In this document: one piece after another, positions 17,455 through 29,285 of the stretch
Position numbering within the stretch: the stretch's first letter is position 1
How the letters are laid out: each line of letters begins with the position of its first letter
DNA from: Thermoplasmatota archaeon
GTDB taxonomy: Archaea; Thermoplasmatota; Thermoplasmata; Thermoplasmatales; Thermoplasmataceae
Length of the DNA: 46,815 nucleotides
Direction of reading: 5' to 3'
Assembly: GCA_023489425.1 (NCBI GenBank)
Contig: JAMDCG010000018.1
Span: forward strand, 1 to 46,815
Program-made: the position numbers and the translations under genes
The notes under the pieces: generated by a model
Database searches by the model: none
Seen by the model: only the letters and a program-made list of their open reading frames with translations
What the model was told of the DNA's origin: nothing

Positions 17455-17919
17455 TCACTCCTTTTTCCTTTGTACGCCCACTGTCAGTCCCTTCCTGCCG
17501 TTACTTCTGGTTCTCTGACCCCTCACCTTGTGATGGGTTTCATGTCTTATCCCTCTGTATGATCTTATCTTTTTCATTGTGTTGATATTATCCTGAATCT
17601 GCACATTGAGGTCATTCCCAACCAGATTCATATTTTTTCCAGTTACAGGATCTGAACGGTTGTTCATCATCCACGCGGGAATATCTTCATACTCTTCAGA
17701 TTCGATATAATCCCTTATCTCCTCTATTTTTTCCTCGCTGAGGTCTCCCAGTCTCATACTTTCATCAATCTCTAGCTTTTTCGTTAGGGTTTCAGCCAAT
17801 CTTATGCCGATACCTTTGAGATCTGCCAGAGCCAGAACTACATCTCTTTCTCCGTTAAGATCCATGCTTGCAATTCTTACAATGTATTGGAAATCAGTTT
17901 TTTCTTTTTCGTCAGGCAT
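17455..17919 (-). CDS. rps13: 30S ribosomal protein uS13
   Basis: Head protein of the small subunit contacting tRNA and the large subunit. The 154 aa include LADLKGIGIRLAETL (helix-hairpin-like segment) and the C-terminal RSYRGIRHETHHKVRGQRT region with the HxxxxKVRGQRT signature. First gene of the uS13-uS4-uS11-rpo3 operon. A Shine-Dalgarno-like GGTGA lies 6 nt before the ATG, and a TATA-like AATATATATATT at about 17979-17992 predicts a leader of several tens of nt, unlike the leaderless genes elsewhere. Confidence 0.97.
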   Translation of the reverse strand: MPDEKEKTDFQYIVRIASMDLNGERDVVLALADLKGIGIRLAETLTKKLEIDESMRLGDLSEEKIEEIRDYIESEEYEDIPAWMMNNRSDPVTGKNMNLVGNDLNVQIQDNINTMKKIRSYRGIRHETHHKVRGQRTRSNGRKGLTVGVQRKKE

Positions 17920-17978
17920 TAATTCACCAGTCCTTTAACATGCTTAAATGTTATCCCTTGCGGTTGCTCCTTATCTTT

Positions 17979-17992
17979 AAAATATATATATT
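17979..17992 (-). promoter_or_regulatory. TATA box of the uS13-uS4-uS11-rpo3 operon
   Basis: A run of alternating T and A on the minus strand, centred about 65 nt before the uS13 ATG. The predicted transcript start near 17960 gives a leader of about 40 nt containing a GGTGA ribosome site. A long leader could host autogenous control by a ribosomal protein, but no clear binding structure is seen. Confidence 0.45.
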
Positions 17993-18009
17993 CTTTTTGT
18001 AAAGTTTGG

Positions 18010-18327
18010 TTATTTGTAAAAGGTAAATTTCCTATAATCCCCATCAGTTTTGAATATGCCAAGTCTTACCCCACTATCCAGCCATCCATATGAATAGTTG
18101 AGGCATGATAGTGCATTTATTAAGTCGCCAACTTCCTGAAAATGTTTCGCGTCGGAGAAATATGAATATATCATCTCTAATGAGCTCTTGGCAAATTCAT
18201 ATAGAAGTGAATTTTCTGGAACGCTTATGGAAAGTACTTCAAGAGCCCTGTTTTCTATTTCAGTATATTTTAGCACTTTTTCCTCCAGCGCTGCGGAGAA
18301 GTCCTTATCTGTATGTTGAGTAGTCAT
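18010..18327 (-). CDS. DUF357 family protein
   Basis: A 105-residue, probably all-helical archaeal protein. The C-terminal DLINALSCLNYSYGWLDSGVRLGIF segment (key pieces ALSCLNYSYGWLD and GVRLGIF) and the preceding MIYSYFSDAKHF match the DUF357 family, which is common in Euryarchaeota and has no established function that I know of. Its start overlaps the end of the upstream basic protein gene by 23 nt, so the two are cotranscribed. The stop lies about 90 nt before uS13. Confidence 0.75.
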   Translation of the reverse strand: MTTQHTDKDFSAALEEKVLKYTEIENRALEVLSISVPENSLLYEFAKSSLEMIYSYFSDAKHFQEVGDLINALSCLNYSYGWLDSGVRLGIFKTDGDYRKFTFYK

Positions 18328-18646
18328 TCAGTAAATTCCATATCTGTTTCTGGGTTCCCTCATCAAGAACACCTTCTTCCTTTTTCTTTATAACAAAATC
18401 CCTGGCCTCGCTGATTCCCTGTCTGGATGCAATGGCATATATTCCACCAGTTATTGAGCCCCTTATGCTATCGGGTAGGGATTCTACTGCCTTTGATAGC
18501 ATGAAATTGAATTCCTCGCTTTTCCTCATATCCAGTTTTTTAATCCGTTTTGGCCTGGGTGTTTCATTTCTATCATTATATCCGTAATACCTTCCCCTCT
18601 TGTTCTGACCTGGTTTTTTAGGGGTATACTTTCTTCTTGCCGCCAT
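18305..18646 (-). CDS. Small basic protein of unknown function
   Basis: I do not recognise this 113-residue protein. The first 40 residues are very rich in Lys, Arg, Gly, Pro and Tyr (AARRKYTPKKPGQNKRGRYYG opening), which suggests RNA or DNA binding; residues 41-113 look like a compact helical domain (SEEFNFMLSKAVESL, GGIYAIASRQGISEARDFV). A TTG start 12 nt further up is possible, but the ATG at 18646 is preferred. It overlaps the DUF357 gene by 23 nt and sits directly upstream of the ribosomal protein operon, which hints at a translation-related role. No metal motif or membrane segment is present. Confidence 0.7.
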   Translation of the reverse strand: MAARRKYTPKKPGQNKRGRYYGYNDRNETPRPKRIKKLDMRKSEEFNFMLSKAVESLPDSIRGSITGGIYAIASRQGISEARDFVIKKKEEGVLDEGTQKQIWNLLNDYSTYR

Positions 18647-18773
18647 ATTTTTATTCAATGCAATATGTTAAGGGTGGTTTTAAACCTTGTTGTGTTCTAT
18701 CTGAATTCGAGAATAAACTATTTCTGGAAAAAAATGCCTTAAATCTAACGTTTGTTCTAATAGAACCTGATAA

Positions 18774-19742
18774 CTAGATCACCTGAAATAGTGAACTTAT
18801 ATGCCATACATGTGGGGAATAGGATTTCACAATGTGACTGTCCAATGGCATTAATAAATACCCAAGGTATCTGGCAGATTTCATAATATCGTACACACTA
18901 TTTTTGATATTACCTGTCAGTTCCAGGTGATGAAGTAAAATGAACCCATTCTTTGAAACATGAGATAGACCTGCAGGAAGATAAATTTTTGACTTGAAAT
19001 TTCCCATGACTACTAGATCATACTTTTCTTCCGTAATAAAAAGCCTGCAGTCCATGTTGCGAGTTATAATCCTATCCTTTACCCCATTATAAGCTGCACT
19101 TTTTTCCAGATATTCAAGAGCCTCTTTATTGAGATCTATTGCCGTTACATTTTCAGCACTTTCAAGTTTTGCAATTGGTAAGGAGAAATAACCAATACCG
19201 GCAAACATATCAAGCACAGCTCTGGGATTTATCTTCCTGATTGATGGGAGACCTCTTTCAACTATGTTTCCCTTGCTCATCATCAATCTAGCTGGGCTGG
19301 TGATAAAGGTAACACCATTTTCCAGATACATTGTATCGCCTGGTTTTCCGGCAATAAGCCTGAGTTTTGGTTTTCTGATTTCACCCTCAATTTTTCCATC
19401 CCTTACGTACACCTGCGTTGCTATAGACTTCTCTACCAGTACTCTTGAGATCGTTTCCAATTTGTCATAATCCCTGCTGAATACAACTGTAGTTCCCATT
19501 CTCTGCCATCTGATCCTTTGACTTCCATCTTCAATGATACTGCTGATCACATCAGGTATTGTGACATCCTCTTTCCTGGAGAAATCTCTTTCACATAATA
19601 TTGCATTTTGAAATTGCACCCTTTCTCTAACTGGAATGATAACCTTTCCATTTTCCTTCAGAGATCTCAGGTTCCTGATTAATTTTCCTTCTCTTTTTGC
19701 TTTCTTTATGAAGGATTCTGCATCCTTTTCCTCAACTTCCAT
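18774..19742 (-). CDS. Trm5/TYW2-family tRNA methyltransferase (Taw2-like)
   Basis: SAM-dependent enzyme acting at or near tRNA position 37. The C-terminal Rossmann domain has motif I VLDMFAGIGYFSLPIAK (about 185-200), AIDLNKEALEYL, and a motif-IV region reading VVMGNF rather than the Trm5-type NLP. Together with GFILLHHLEL this resembles TYW2/Taw2, the aminocarboxypropyl transferase of wyosine synthesis, more than Trm5. A TTG five codons upstream (19757) is an alternative start and fits a TATA-like element near 19782. The gene is monocistronic. The subfamily is a judgement call; membership in Trm5/TYW2 is firm. Confidence 0.82.
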   Translation of the reverse strand: MEVEEKDAESFIKKAKREGKLIRNLRSLKENGKVIIPVRERVQFQNAILCERDFSRKEDVTIPDVISSIIEDGSQRIRWQRMGTTVVFSRDYDKLETISRVLVEKSIATQVYVRDGKIEGEIRKPKLRLIAGKPGDTMYLENGVTFITSPARLMMSKGNIVERGLPSIRKINPRAVLDMFAGIGYFSLPIAKLESAENVTAIDLNKEALEYLEKSAAYNGVKDRIITRNMDCRLFITEEKYDLVVMGNFKSKIYLPAGLSHVSKNGFILLHHLELTGNIKNSVYDIMKSARYLGYLLMPLDSHIVKSYSPHVWHISSLFQVI

Positions 19743-19838
19743 TGCAAGATTTTTCAAATCTCTCAGTAATTGGATTAATCAATAAATTCTATTGCCTTAA
19801 AATGAAAAACATAAATTGATAGGAAAAAATATACCTTC

Positions 19839-21140
19839 ATGCTTTCCGATGATCTATTTAAAAGAGCATCCAGGCTTTTCCCTGGTGGAGTTAATTCACC
19901 TGTTAGGTTCTATGAGCCATATCCAACATATTTTTCACGTGCTTCTGGTTCCAGAATTTTTGATGTGGAAGGAAAGGAATATCTGGATTTCTGCATGGGT
20001 TTTGGTGTAAATTTCGCTGGATATTCTAATACCACCATAGCTGAAGAAATAATGTATTTGCTGGATAATACGATCCCTGAAGGAGTTCCCACTGAAAATG
20101 AGATAGAACTGGGAGAGATCATCCAAAAAGCTGTTCCGTCTATTGAAAAGATGAGATTCACAAATTCAGGAACTGAGGCAACCATGCATGCAATCCGGCT
20201 GGCGAGGGCCTTTACAGGCAGAAAACTGATACTTAAGATGAATGCGGGATTTCATGGAGCCCATGACTACGTACTGGTAAGTGCTGGAAGTGGTGCATTG
20301 AATTTCGGTACACCTTCAAGCCCAGGTATCCCGGAGGAAGTTGCAAAAACTGTTCTTGTGGGAGATTTCAACAATGAGGAATCCATAAGGGAATTATTTA
20401 AACTACATGGAAAGGATATAGCAGCGGTTATTACGGAGCCGGTTCTTGGCAATCTTGGCGTAATTGGACCTGAGAAAGGATTCCTGAAATTTCTCAGGGA
20501 GATCACGGAAGAATATGGCGCATTGTTGATTTTTGATGAGGTTATTACAGGATTTAGATTCAGATACGGAGCCTATCAGGACATAATAGGTGTTAAGCCA
20601 GATTTAACAACTATGGGCAAAATAATTGGTGGTGGAATGCCTGTTGGTCTCTTTGGTGGAAGAGCAGATATAATGAATAGGATCAGCCCAGAAGGAAATG
20701 TGTATCAATCTGGAACATTCAGCGCAAATCCATTTACTGTTGCATCTGGGCTGGCAACCCTGAATTTCCTTAAAGACAAAGATTATGAATATACAATAAG
20801 TCTGGCAACGTGGGTTGAGGATAAATTGAAGAGTTTCTCTGATCTGGGCGTTCAGGTAAACAGGGTCTATAACATGTTTACCATATTCTTTAATGAAGAA
20901 AGGGTTTGGAACTACGAAACGGCTCTGAAATCAGACAGAAAAAAGTTCATGAAATTTTTTAATTTTTCCAAAAAGCACGGAATCTATTTTTCACCCGGTC
21001 AGTTTGAGGCGTCTTTTGTTGGTATGGCACATACACCAGAGGAGGTTGAAATGGCTGTTTTTAAGATGGTGTACACCCTGGAGTTTGATATGAATGAAGA
21101 TAGGAACGAGAGAGAGCAGGTTAGCATTAATTCAAACTGA
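19839..21140 (+). CDS. hemL: Glutamate-1-semialdehyde 2,1-aminomutase
   Basis: PLP-dependent enzyme making 5-aminolevulinate in the C5 heme pathway. The 433-residue protein opens with RASRLFPGGVNSPVR, has NSGTEATMHAIRLARAFTGR near 109-128 (core NSGTEA) and the PLP lysine K261 in TMGKIIGGGMPVG. Its last 15 codons overlap the start of hemC by 47 nt, so its C-terminal tail (MNEDRNEREQVSINSN in pattern) is partly dictated by the HemC frame. TATA-like elements lie near 19796-19816. hemA and hemB are not in the window. Confidence 0.97.
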   Translation: MLSDDLFKRASRLFPGGVNSPVRFYEPYPTYFSRASGSRIFDVEGKEYLDFCMGFGVNFAGYSNTTIAEEIMYLLDNTIPEGVPTENEIELGEIIQKAVPSIEKMRFTNSGTEATMHAIRLARAFTGRKLILKMNAGFHGAHDYVLVSAGSGALNFGTPSSPGIPEEVAKTVLVGDFNNEESIRELFKLHGKDIAAVITEPVLGNLGVIGPEKGFLKFLREITEEYGALLIFDEVITGFRFRYGAYQDIIGVKPDLTTMGKIIGGGMPVGLFGGRADIMNRISPEGNVYQSGTFSANPFTVASGLATLNFLKDKDYEYTISLATWVEDKLKSFSDLGVQVNRVYNMFTIFFNEERVWNYETALKSDRKKFMKFFNFSKKHGIYFSPGQFEASFVGMAHTPEEVEMAVFKMVYTLEFDMNEDRNEREQVSINSN

Positions 21141-21939
21141 GATGTTTACCAATATTCTTGGTGGAAACCATGAAATTGTTAAGATCAGAAGTAAGGGAGA
21201 CATGGATAGGGAGAGACCGCTAAAGGAGATTGGTGGACAGGGTCTTTTTGTTAACGAAATAAACAGGATGGTGCTAAATGGGGATCTGGACTGTGCGGTG
21301 CACAGTGGAAAGGATTTGCCGACAATTTTGAACAAAGAGCTTGAAGTTGTCTCTGTTTTTGACTGGAAAAATTATCATGACGTGATAGTCTTTAGGAGAG
21401 ATTTGGAAGGGACTGGAAGGATGAAAATTGGAACCTCGTCACCCAGAAGAGAAGAACAGATTCGAAAACATGCTAAGAACTGGGATGTATTCGGACTTAG
21501 GGGTAACATTGATACAAGGTTAAATAAGCTGGATAATGGGAATTACGATGGGATAGTATTATCAGAGGCCGCAATGGTAAGAATGTATCCCAGTAGAGAT
21601 TATGAGATTCTTGATGAGAGTATTTTTGTTCCTGCTCCAGGTCAGGGCATAATAGCTGTAATAGCAAGGAAGGATTCCCCTAATTATGATGATATAAAGA
21701 TCACAGAAGATCCAACTGCCAGAAAGAGATGGGATGTTGAACGAAGGATATCGGGCATTTTTAACATGGGCTGCTCAGTGCCAAATGGAATTCTGTATAA
21801 TCCTGAGACTGAATTTCTCTATATGGATATAAATATCAGGGAAAATGTGATTTCCATCAGGATTAAGGTCAGAACTTTACAGGAGGCTGAAATGGTCGCC
21901 AGAAATGTAAAAGAGATAATGAATTATGGTGATTATTAG
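21094..21939 (+). CDS. hemC: Hydroxymethylbilane synthase (porphobilinogen deaminase)
   Basis: Polymerises four porphobilinogens to hydroxymethylbilane. The 281-residue protein begins with the strongly conserved KIGTRESRLALIQT, so the ATG at 21094 inside hemL is the real start. The catalytic Asp is D74 in AVHSGKDLP, and C227 in NMGCSVP is the dipyrromethane attachment site. IGTSSPRR (112-119) and the GLRGNIDTRL segment are also present. It overlaps hemD by 14 nt. Confidence 0.97.
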   Translation: MKIGTRESRLALIQTEMFTNILGGNHEIVKIRSKGDMDRERPLKEIGGQGLFVNEINRMVLNGDLDCAVHSGKDLPTILNKELEVVSVFDWKNYHDVIVFRRDLEGTGRMKIGTSSPRREEQIRKHAKNWDVFGLRGNIDTRLNKLDNGNYDGIVLSEAAMVRMYPSRDYEILDESIFVPAPGQGIIAVIARKDSPNYDDIKITEDPTARKRWDVERRISGIFNMGCSVPNGILYNPETEFLYMDINIRENVISIRIKVRTLQEAEMVARNVKEIMNYGDY

Positions 21940-22600
21940 CTTTAGACCAGAAGAAAAATTCAAAGAGGTTGAAATAAGGGGAAAAGAGGTTCTGAATATA
22001 CCTTTAGTAAGGATCTTAAAACTTGATAATGTAAAATCTCTGGATCTTGAAATGTTTGATGGTATTGCTTTCACCAGTTCCACAGGAGTCAGATATTTTT
22101 TCAGTATATACAGTGAAATCGATGAAAAGATGATGATATTCTCCATTGGTGATTCCACTGCAAGAGAATTGATGAAATATGTCAACAATCCACTGGTATG
22201 CAGTGATTCCTATTCTGGAGGCTTTGCATCTTTTATAGCGGATTATAAGCCAAAAAGGGTACTGATTCCTAGAGGCATGACCCATTCCAGTGTGCTCAAT
22301 GAAGATCTAAGGAAGGCAGGAATTTACAGTGAAAACTTCTATCTTTACAAATATGAGAATATCGATCAGAGAGATAACATAGCCAGGGCAGTAAAGAATA
22401 AACAAATAGCCCTGATATTCACTTCACCACTCGAGGTCAAATTATTCAATCAGTATACTGGTGGTAGATATTTAGATAATCCTGCCTATCCTATTGGAAA
22501 GACAACTTTTTCAACCCTAAAAGAAGCAGGCTTCGTGAATATAAGATTTGATGGAAAGAAATCATTCAGTGAACTTATAGATTTCATAAATTCGCAATAG
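21926..22600 (+). CDS. hemD: Uroporphyrinogen-III synthase
   Basis: Cyclises hydroxymethylbilane to uroporphyrinogen III. The family is poorly conserved; the 224-residue size, the two-lobed alpha/beta pattern, DGIAFTSSTGVRYFF near 45-60, SIGDSTARELM near 74-85, a PRGM segment near 115 and IALIFTSPLEVKLF near 157-170 fit HemD, as does its place after hemL and hemC. Its start overlaps hemC by 14 nt. Its TAG stop (22598-22600) coincides with the 3' end of a tRNA gene on the opposite strand. Confidence 0.88.
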   Translation: MVIISFRPEEKFKEVEIRGKEVLNIPLVRILKLDNVKSLDLEMFDGIAFTSSTGVRYFFSIYSEIDEKMMIFSIGDSTARELMKYVNNPLVCSDSYSGGFASFIADYKPKRVLIPRGMTHSSVLNEDLRKAGIYSENFYLYKYENIDQRDNIARAVKNKQIALIFTSPLEVKLFNQYTGGRYLDNPAYPIGKTTFSTLKEAGFVNIRFDGKKSFSELIDFINSQ

Positions 22601-22672
22601 CGGGGAATGGATTTGAACCATCGATCTACGGGTTATGAGCCCGTCGGGATTTCCTAACTACCCCACCCCGCT
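22598..22672 (-). tRNA. Initiator tRNA-Met (anticodon CAU)
   Basis: The minus strand folds as a 75-nt tRNA beginning AGCGGGG and ending CCCCGCU-A. The anticodon loop CUCAUAA is flanked by three G:C pairs (GGG/CCC), and the first pair is A1:U72, both hallmarks of archaeal initiator tRNA. The T loop is UUCAAAU. The CCA end is not encoded and there is no intron. The discriminator and first 3' bases share the hemD stop codon on the other strand. A TATA box lies about 27 nt upstream. Confidence 0.95.
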
Positions 22673-22694
22673 GTTATACCGTATTTGTTATTTG

Positions 22695-22704
22695 GATATA
22701 TATG
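22695..22704 (-). promoter_or_regulatory. TATA box of initiator tRNA-Met
   Basis: CATATATATC on the minus strand, centred about 27 nt upstream of the mature tRNA 5' end, the standard archaeal distance. Transcription may therefore start at or within a base or two of the mature 5' end, leaving little leader for RNase P to remove. Confidence 0.65.
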
Positions 22705-22785
22705 TTATTAATGTGATCCTGCCTATTTTATGCTGTATTCAATGAGTACACCAAAAATCATGATTTGAAATTTGTAAAACTGAAA

Positions 22786-23364
22786 TTATCTGAAAGATTC
22801 TGCGATCCTTTCTGCCTTAAGTTCCTTTGCCTTGGATTCAAGGTAGGTGTAAACTGTTCTCTGCTTCTTTCCCTCGATTATCATCTGAAGTGCCTGCAGT
22901 GCATATCTCATTGAAATGTAATCTCCTATGAGAGATACAGTATCACCATAAACGCATACGAAGCAGTCTGTGATATCTTCAACTATTTGCCTTGTTTTCC
23001 CCTGCCTGCCTATAATTCTTCCCTTTATTTCATTGATCCTGTTTGATCCTTTTCTTGCAAATTCCCTGAGAGAAATTACCACAAGCTGAAATCCATCGCT
23101 ATAAAGATAGAATGCCCTTTCCGGACTGAAACCTCTTCCTATGGCCTTCACTACCTCAGCTGTTGCGTTTACCTTCAGTGGATCTGTACTTTCCTTTGCA
23201 GTTACCAGAATATCTCCATCCGTAGAGTCTATGTCAAGAATGCATCCCGACATTTCCTCTATGTCTTTCTTTGTTTTTCCTTCCCTACCTACCAGAGCAC
23301 CTATCCTGTCTCTTGGTATTCTTATACTGATTGAATTTTCTATGTGATCGCTTTCCTCACTCAT
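22786..23364 (-). CDS. Archaeal KH-domain RNA-binding protein (Pno1/Dim2-like)
   Basis: About 192 aa with two KH domains: the first has the GxxG loop as VGREGKTKKDIE and the second as IGRQGKTRQIVE. It resembles the archaeal family related to eukaryotic Pno1/Dim2, a small-subunit assembly factor. I place the start at the ATG at 23364, which overlaps the rio1 stop by 8 nt and has GGTGA about 6 nt upstream; an earlier ATG at 23391 would add nine residues copied from an alternative frame of rio1. Operon with aIF1A and Rio1, both of which also act on the small subunit. Confidence 0.9.
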   Translation of the reverse strand: MSEESDHIENSISIRIPRDRIGALVGREGKTKKDIEEMSGCILDIDSTDGDILVTAKESTDPLKVNATAEVVKAIGRGFSPERAFYLYSDGFQLVVISLREFARKGSNRINEIKGRIIGRQGKTRQIVEDITDCFVCVYGDTVSLIGDYISMRYALQALQMIIEGKKQRTVYTYLESKAKELKAERIAESFR

Positions 23365-24115
23365 CTCTTTCACCTGGAAATACTGGCTCATCTAAATTAA
23401 ATTCCAAGCCATTTCTCTTTGCAAATGCCTTCATATTATTCATATCCCTCACAAGAAAGTCCTTTGCCTTTGGATGCTTATATGAAACAGCCTGACCCAT
23501 ATCAATAATATAGGATTTCTTTCGGTAACAGAGTACATTGTATTCACTGAAATCAGCATGGATAATTTTTGCCTTTTCCACCATCTTCCTGTATTCGTTC
23601 ATTGATGCGTTAAAATATAACTGCATATCCTGCTCGTTCACATCCTTTAACTTCTTTGCCGGAGACCTCCTGTCACCGATGTAACTCATGAGGATTATGT
23701 TCTTTTCCACTGCCATGGGTTCTGGTGTTCGTATACCAAATTTTCTGCACTCCAGAAGATTGGCATATTCCTTCCTTGCCCAGACGAATATAAGTGATCC
23801 CCTTGATTTTCTCTGCTTTGCAAATCTTGGGTCTCCATCTATATAGTCATTTATATGCTGAAATCTCAGTGTTGATGTTTTAAATATCTTCATCACAACA
23901 CCCTTCTTCTCTCCTTCCACCTTAAAGACCAGTGATTCCTTCCCTGATGATATGGGATAGTCAACATATTTTATATTGAACTGCTTGAAGAGAGTATATA
24001 TGTTGTCAAGGGTTCTTTTGTCAAAAACAAGACCTTCGGTCTTTTCGTCTATGAACTCATTGAAATTGAATTCGTCCCTGTCAATGAGCTGTTTCAGTGC
24101 GCTTTTATCTTCCAT
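23357..24115 (-). CDS. rio1: RIO1-type serine/threonine protein kinase
   Basis: Atypical kinase/ATPase of small ribosomal subunit maturation. The 252-residue protein has the RIO1 ATP loop ISSGKESLVFK (near 55-66), the lysine in VVMKIFK, the hinge-side ILMSYIGD, the catalytic HADFSEYN and metal-binding IDMGQAV. The N-terminus lacks the winged helix that would mark Rio2. It starts 8 nt after the aIF1A stop and overlaps the KH gene by 8 nt. Confidence 0.96.
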   Translation of the reverse strand: MEDKSALKQLIDRDEFNFNEFIDEKTEGLVFDKRTLDNIYTLFKQFNIKYVDYPISSGKESLVFKVEGEKKGVVMKIFKTSTLRFQHINDYIDGDPRFAKQRKSRGSLIFVWARKEYANLLECRKFGIRTPEPMAVEKNIILMSYIGDRRSPAKKLKDVNEQDMQLYFNASMNEYRKMVEKAKIIHADFSEYNVLCYRKKSYIIDMGQAVSYKHPKAKDFLVRDMNNMKAFAKRNGLEFNLDEPVFPGERDE

Positions 24116-24123
24116 CTCTTGCT

Positions 24124-24453
24124 CTATTTGAATATGTTAATAAGTTCTGGCAGTGCAGAATTTCTGCTCAGATAATTTGCCTGTGTTTGAGTATACCTGT
24201 AAACAATATCAGCCTTTTCTGTCTGGAACTGCCATGGCTTTACGATTACCAGATCGTTTTCCCTTATCCACATCCTCTTCTTCATCTTGCCGGGTATCCT
24301 GGCCGTTCTTGTGTAGCCATCCTCACACATAACTGAAAGATGGGACCCACCTGATAGCTTTTCAACTATACCATAGAGTTCACCCTTTCTCTTGTTTGGA
24401 ACTATTACTCTCGTAAAATTTTCTTCATTATCGTCATTATTCTTATACGGCAT
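24124..24453 (-). CDS. eif1A: Translation initiation factor aIF1A
   Basis: OB-fold factor that binds the A site of the small subunit during initiation. The 109 aa show GELYGIVEKLSGGSHLSVMCEDG (core YGIVEKLSGG), RIPGKMKKRMWI and IVKPWQFQTEKADIVYRY. A ribosome site GAGAGG lies 6 nt before the ATG, and TATAAAAG near 24500-24508 gives a leader of about 27 nt. First gene of the aIF1A-rio1-KH operon. Confidence 0.96.
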   Translation of the reverse strand: MPYKNNDDNEENFTRVIVPNKRKGELYGIVEKLSGGSHLSVMCEDGYTRTARIPGKMKKRMWIRENDLVIVKPWQFQTEKADIVYRYTQTQANYLSRNSALPELINIFK

Positions 24454-24499
24454 TATAACCTCTCATGTTGTAGTATGTCATACGATTTCCGTATATTTA

Positions 24500-24508
24500 C
24501 TTTTATAA
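24500..24508 (-). promoter_or_regulatory. TATA box of the aIF1A-rio1-KH operon
   Basis: TTATAAAAG on the minus strand in the 97-nt gap after nusA, about 50 nt before the aIF1A ATG. It indicates that this operon is transcribed separately from the RNA polymerase operon. Confidence 0.55.
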
Positions 24509-24550
24509 CCGAAGTTTTTCTTCTAAAACTAAAAATATGGGTAAAAAGGA

Positions 24551-24994
24551 TCAGGCAGGCTGCTTAATCCCAAAATTCCTTATTTCGTAAAACCTTGATG
24601 CAACTTCCTTCATGAGTTTTACGTTTCTACCCTCTTTGCCAATGGCCTTTCCAACCTCAGATAATTCCACACCGACCTGAACGTCAACCTGACCCTGTTT
24701 CCATGAAATGTCGATCTCCTTAACCCCGTATCTGAAATACAGATTCTTGATAAATGTGAGAAGGTCTTTGGAATACTCGGCAACCAGAATGTGTTTGTTT
24801 ATCTTTTCCCTGAGGTTTTGAATGACATTTTGATTTCTTTTGAACATTTCTGCCATTCTTCTTTCCCCCACGATAAACACCACCATGTCTTCGTTCTCCA
24901 TGCATTCTTCTGGCTGTACTCCTCTGGCAACCTTTTCAAAAAGTGCCCTGTATTCCATTATCCTGTTGTCAATAACTATTCCTTTCGAAGCCAA
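24551..24994 (-). CDS. nusA: NusA-like transcription factor
   Basis: Archaeal NusA homologue of 147 aa consisting of KH domains only, with no S1 domain. The last KH loop reads VGKAIGKEGRNVKLM (about 114-128), and the FIVGERRMAEMFKRNQ segment is typical. The start is a TTG, with GGTGA in the end of rpoA'' spaced 6 nt upstream and only 2 nt between genes. It closes the RNA polymerase operon, as in most Euryarchaeota, although the usual L30e gene between rpoA'' and nusA is missing. Its function in elongation or termination is by homology. Confidence 0.93.
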   Translation of the reverse strand: MASKGIVIDNRIMEYRALFEKVARGVQPEECMENEDMVVFIVGERRMAEMFKRNQNVIQNLREKINKHILVAEYSKDLLTFIKNLYFRYGVKEIDISWKQGQVDVQVGVELSEVGKAIGKEGRNVKLMKEVASRFYEIRNFGIKQPA

Positions 24995-24996
24995 GT

Positions 24997-29281
<4,285 letters not shown>

Positions 29282-29285
<4 letters not shown>

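Noticed and set aside
22598..22672. Elongator tRNA-Met or tRNA-Ile2 for the CAU anticodon gene
   Set aside because: The A1:U72 pair and the three G:C pairs next to the anticodon loop mark an initiator tRNA.
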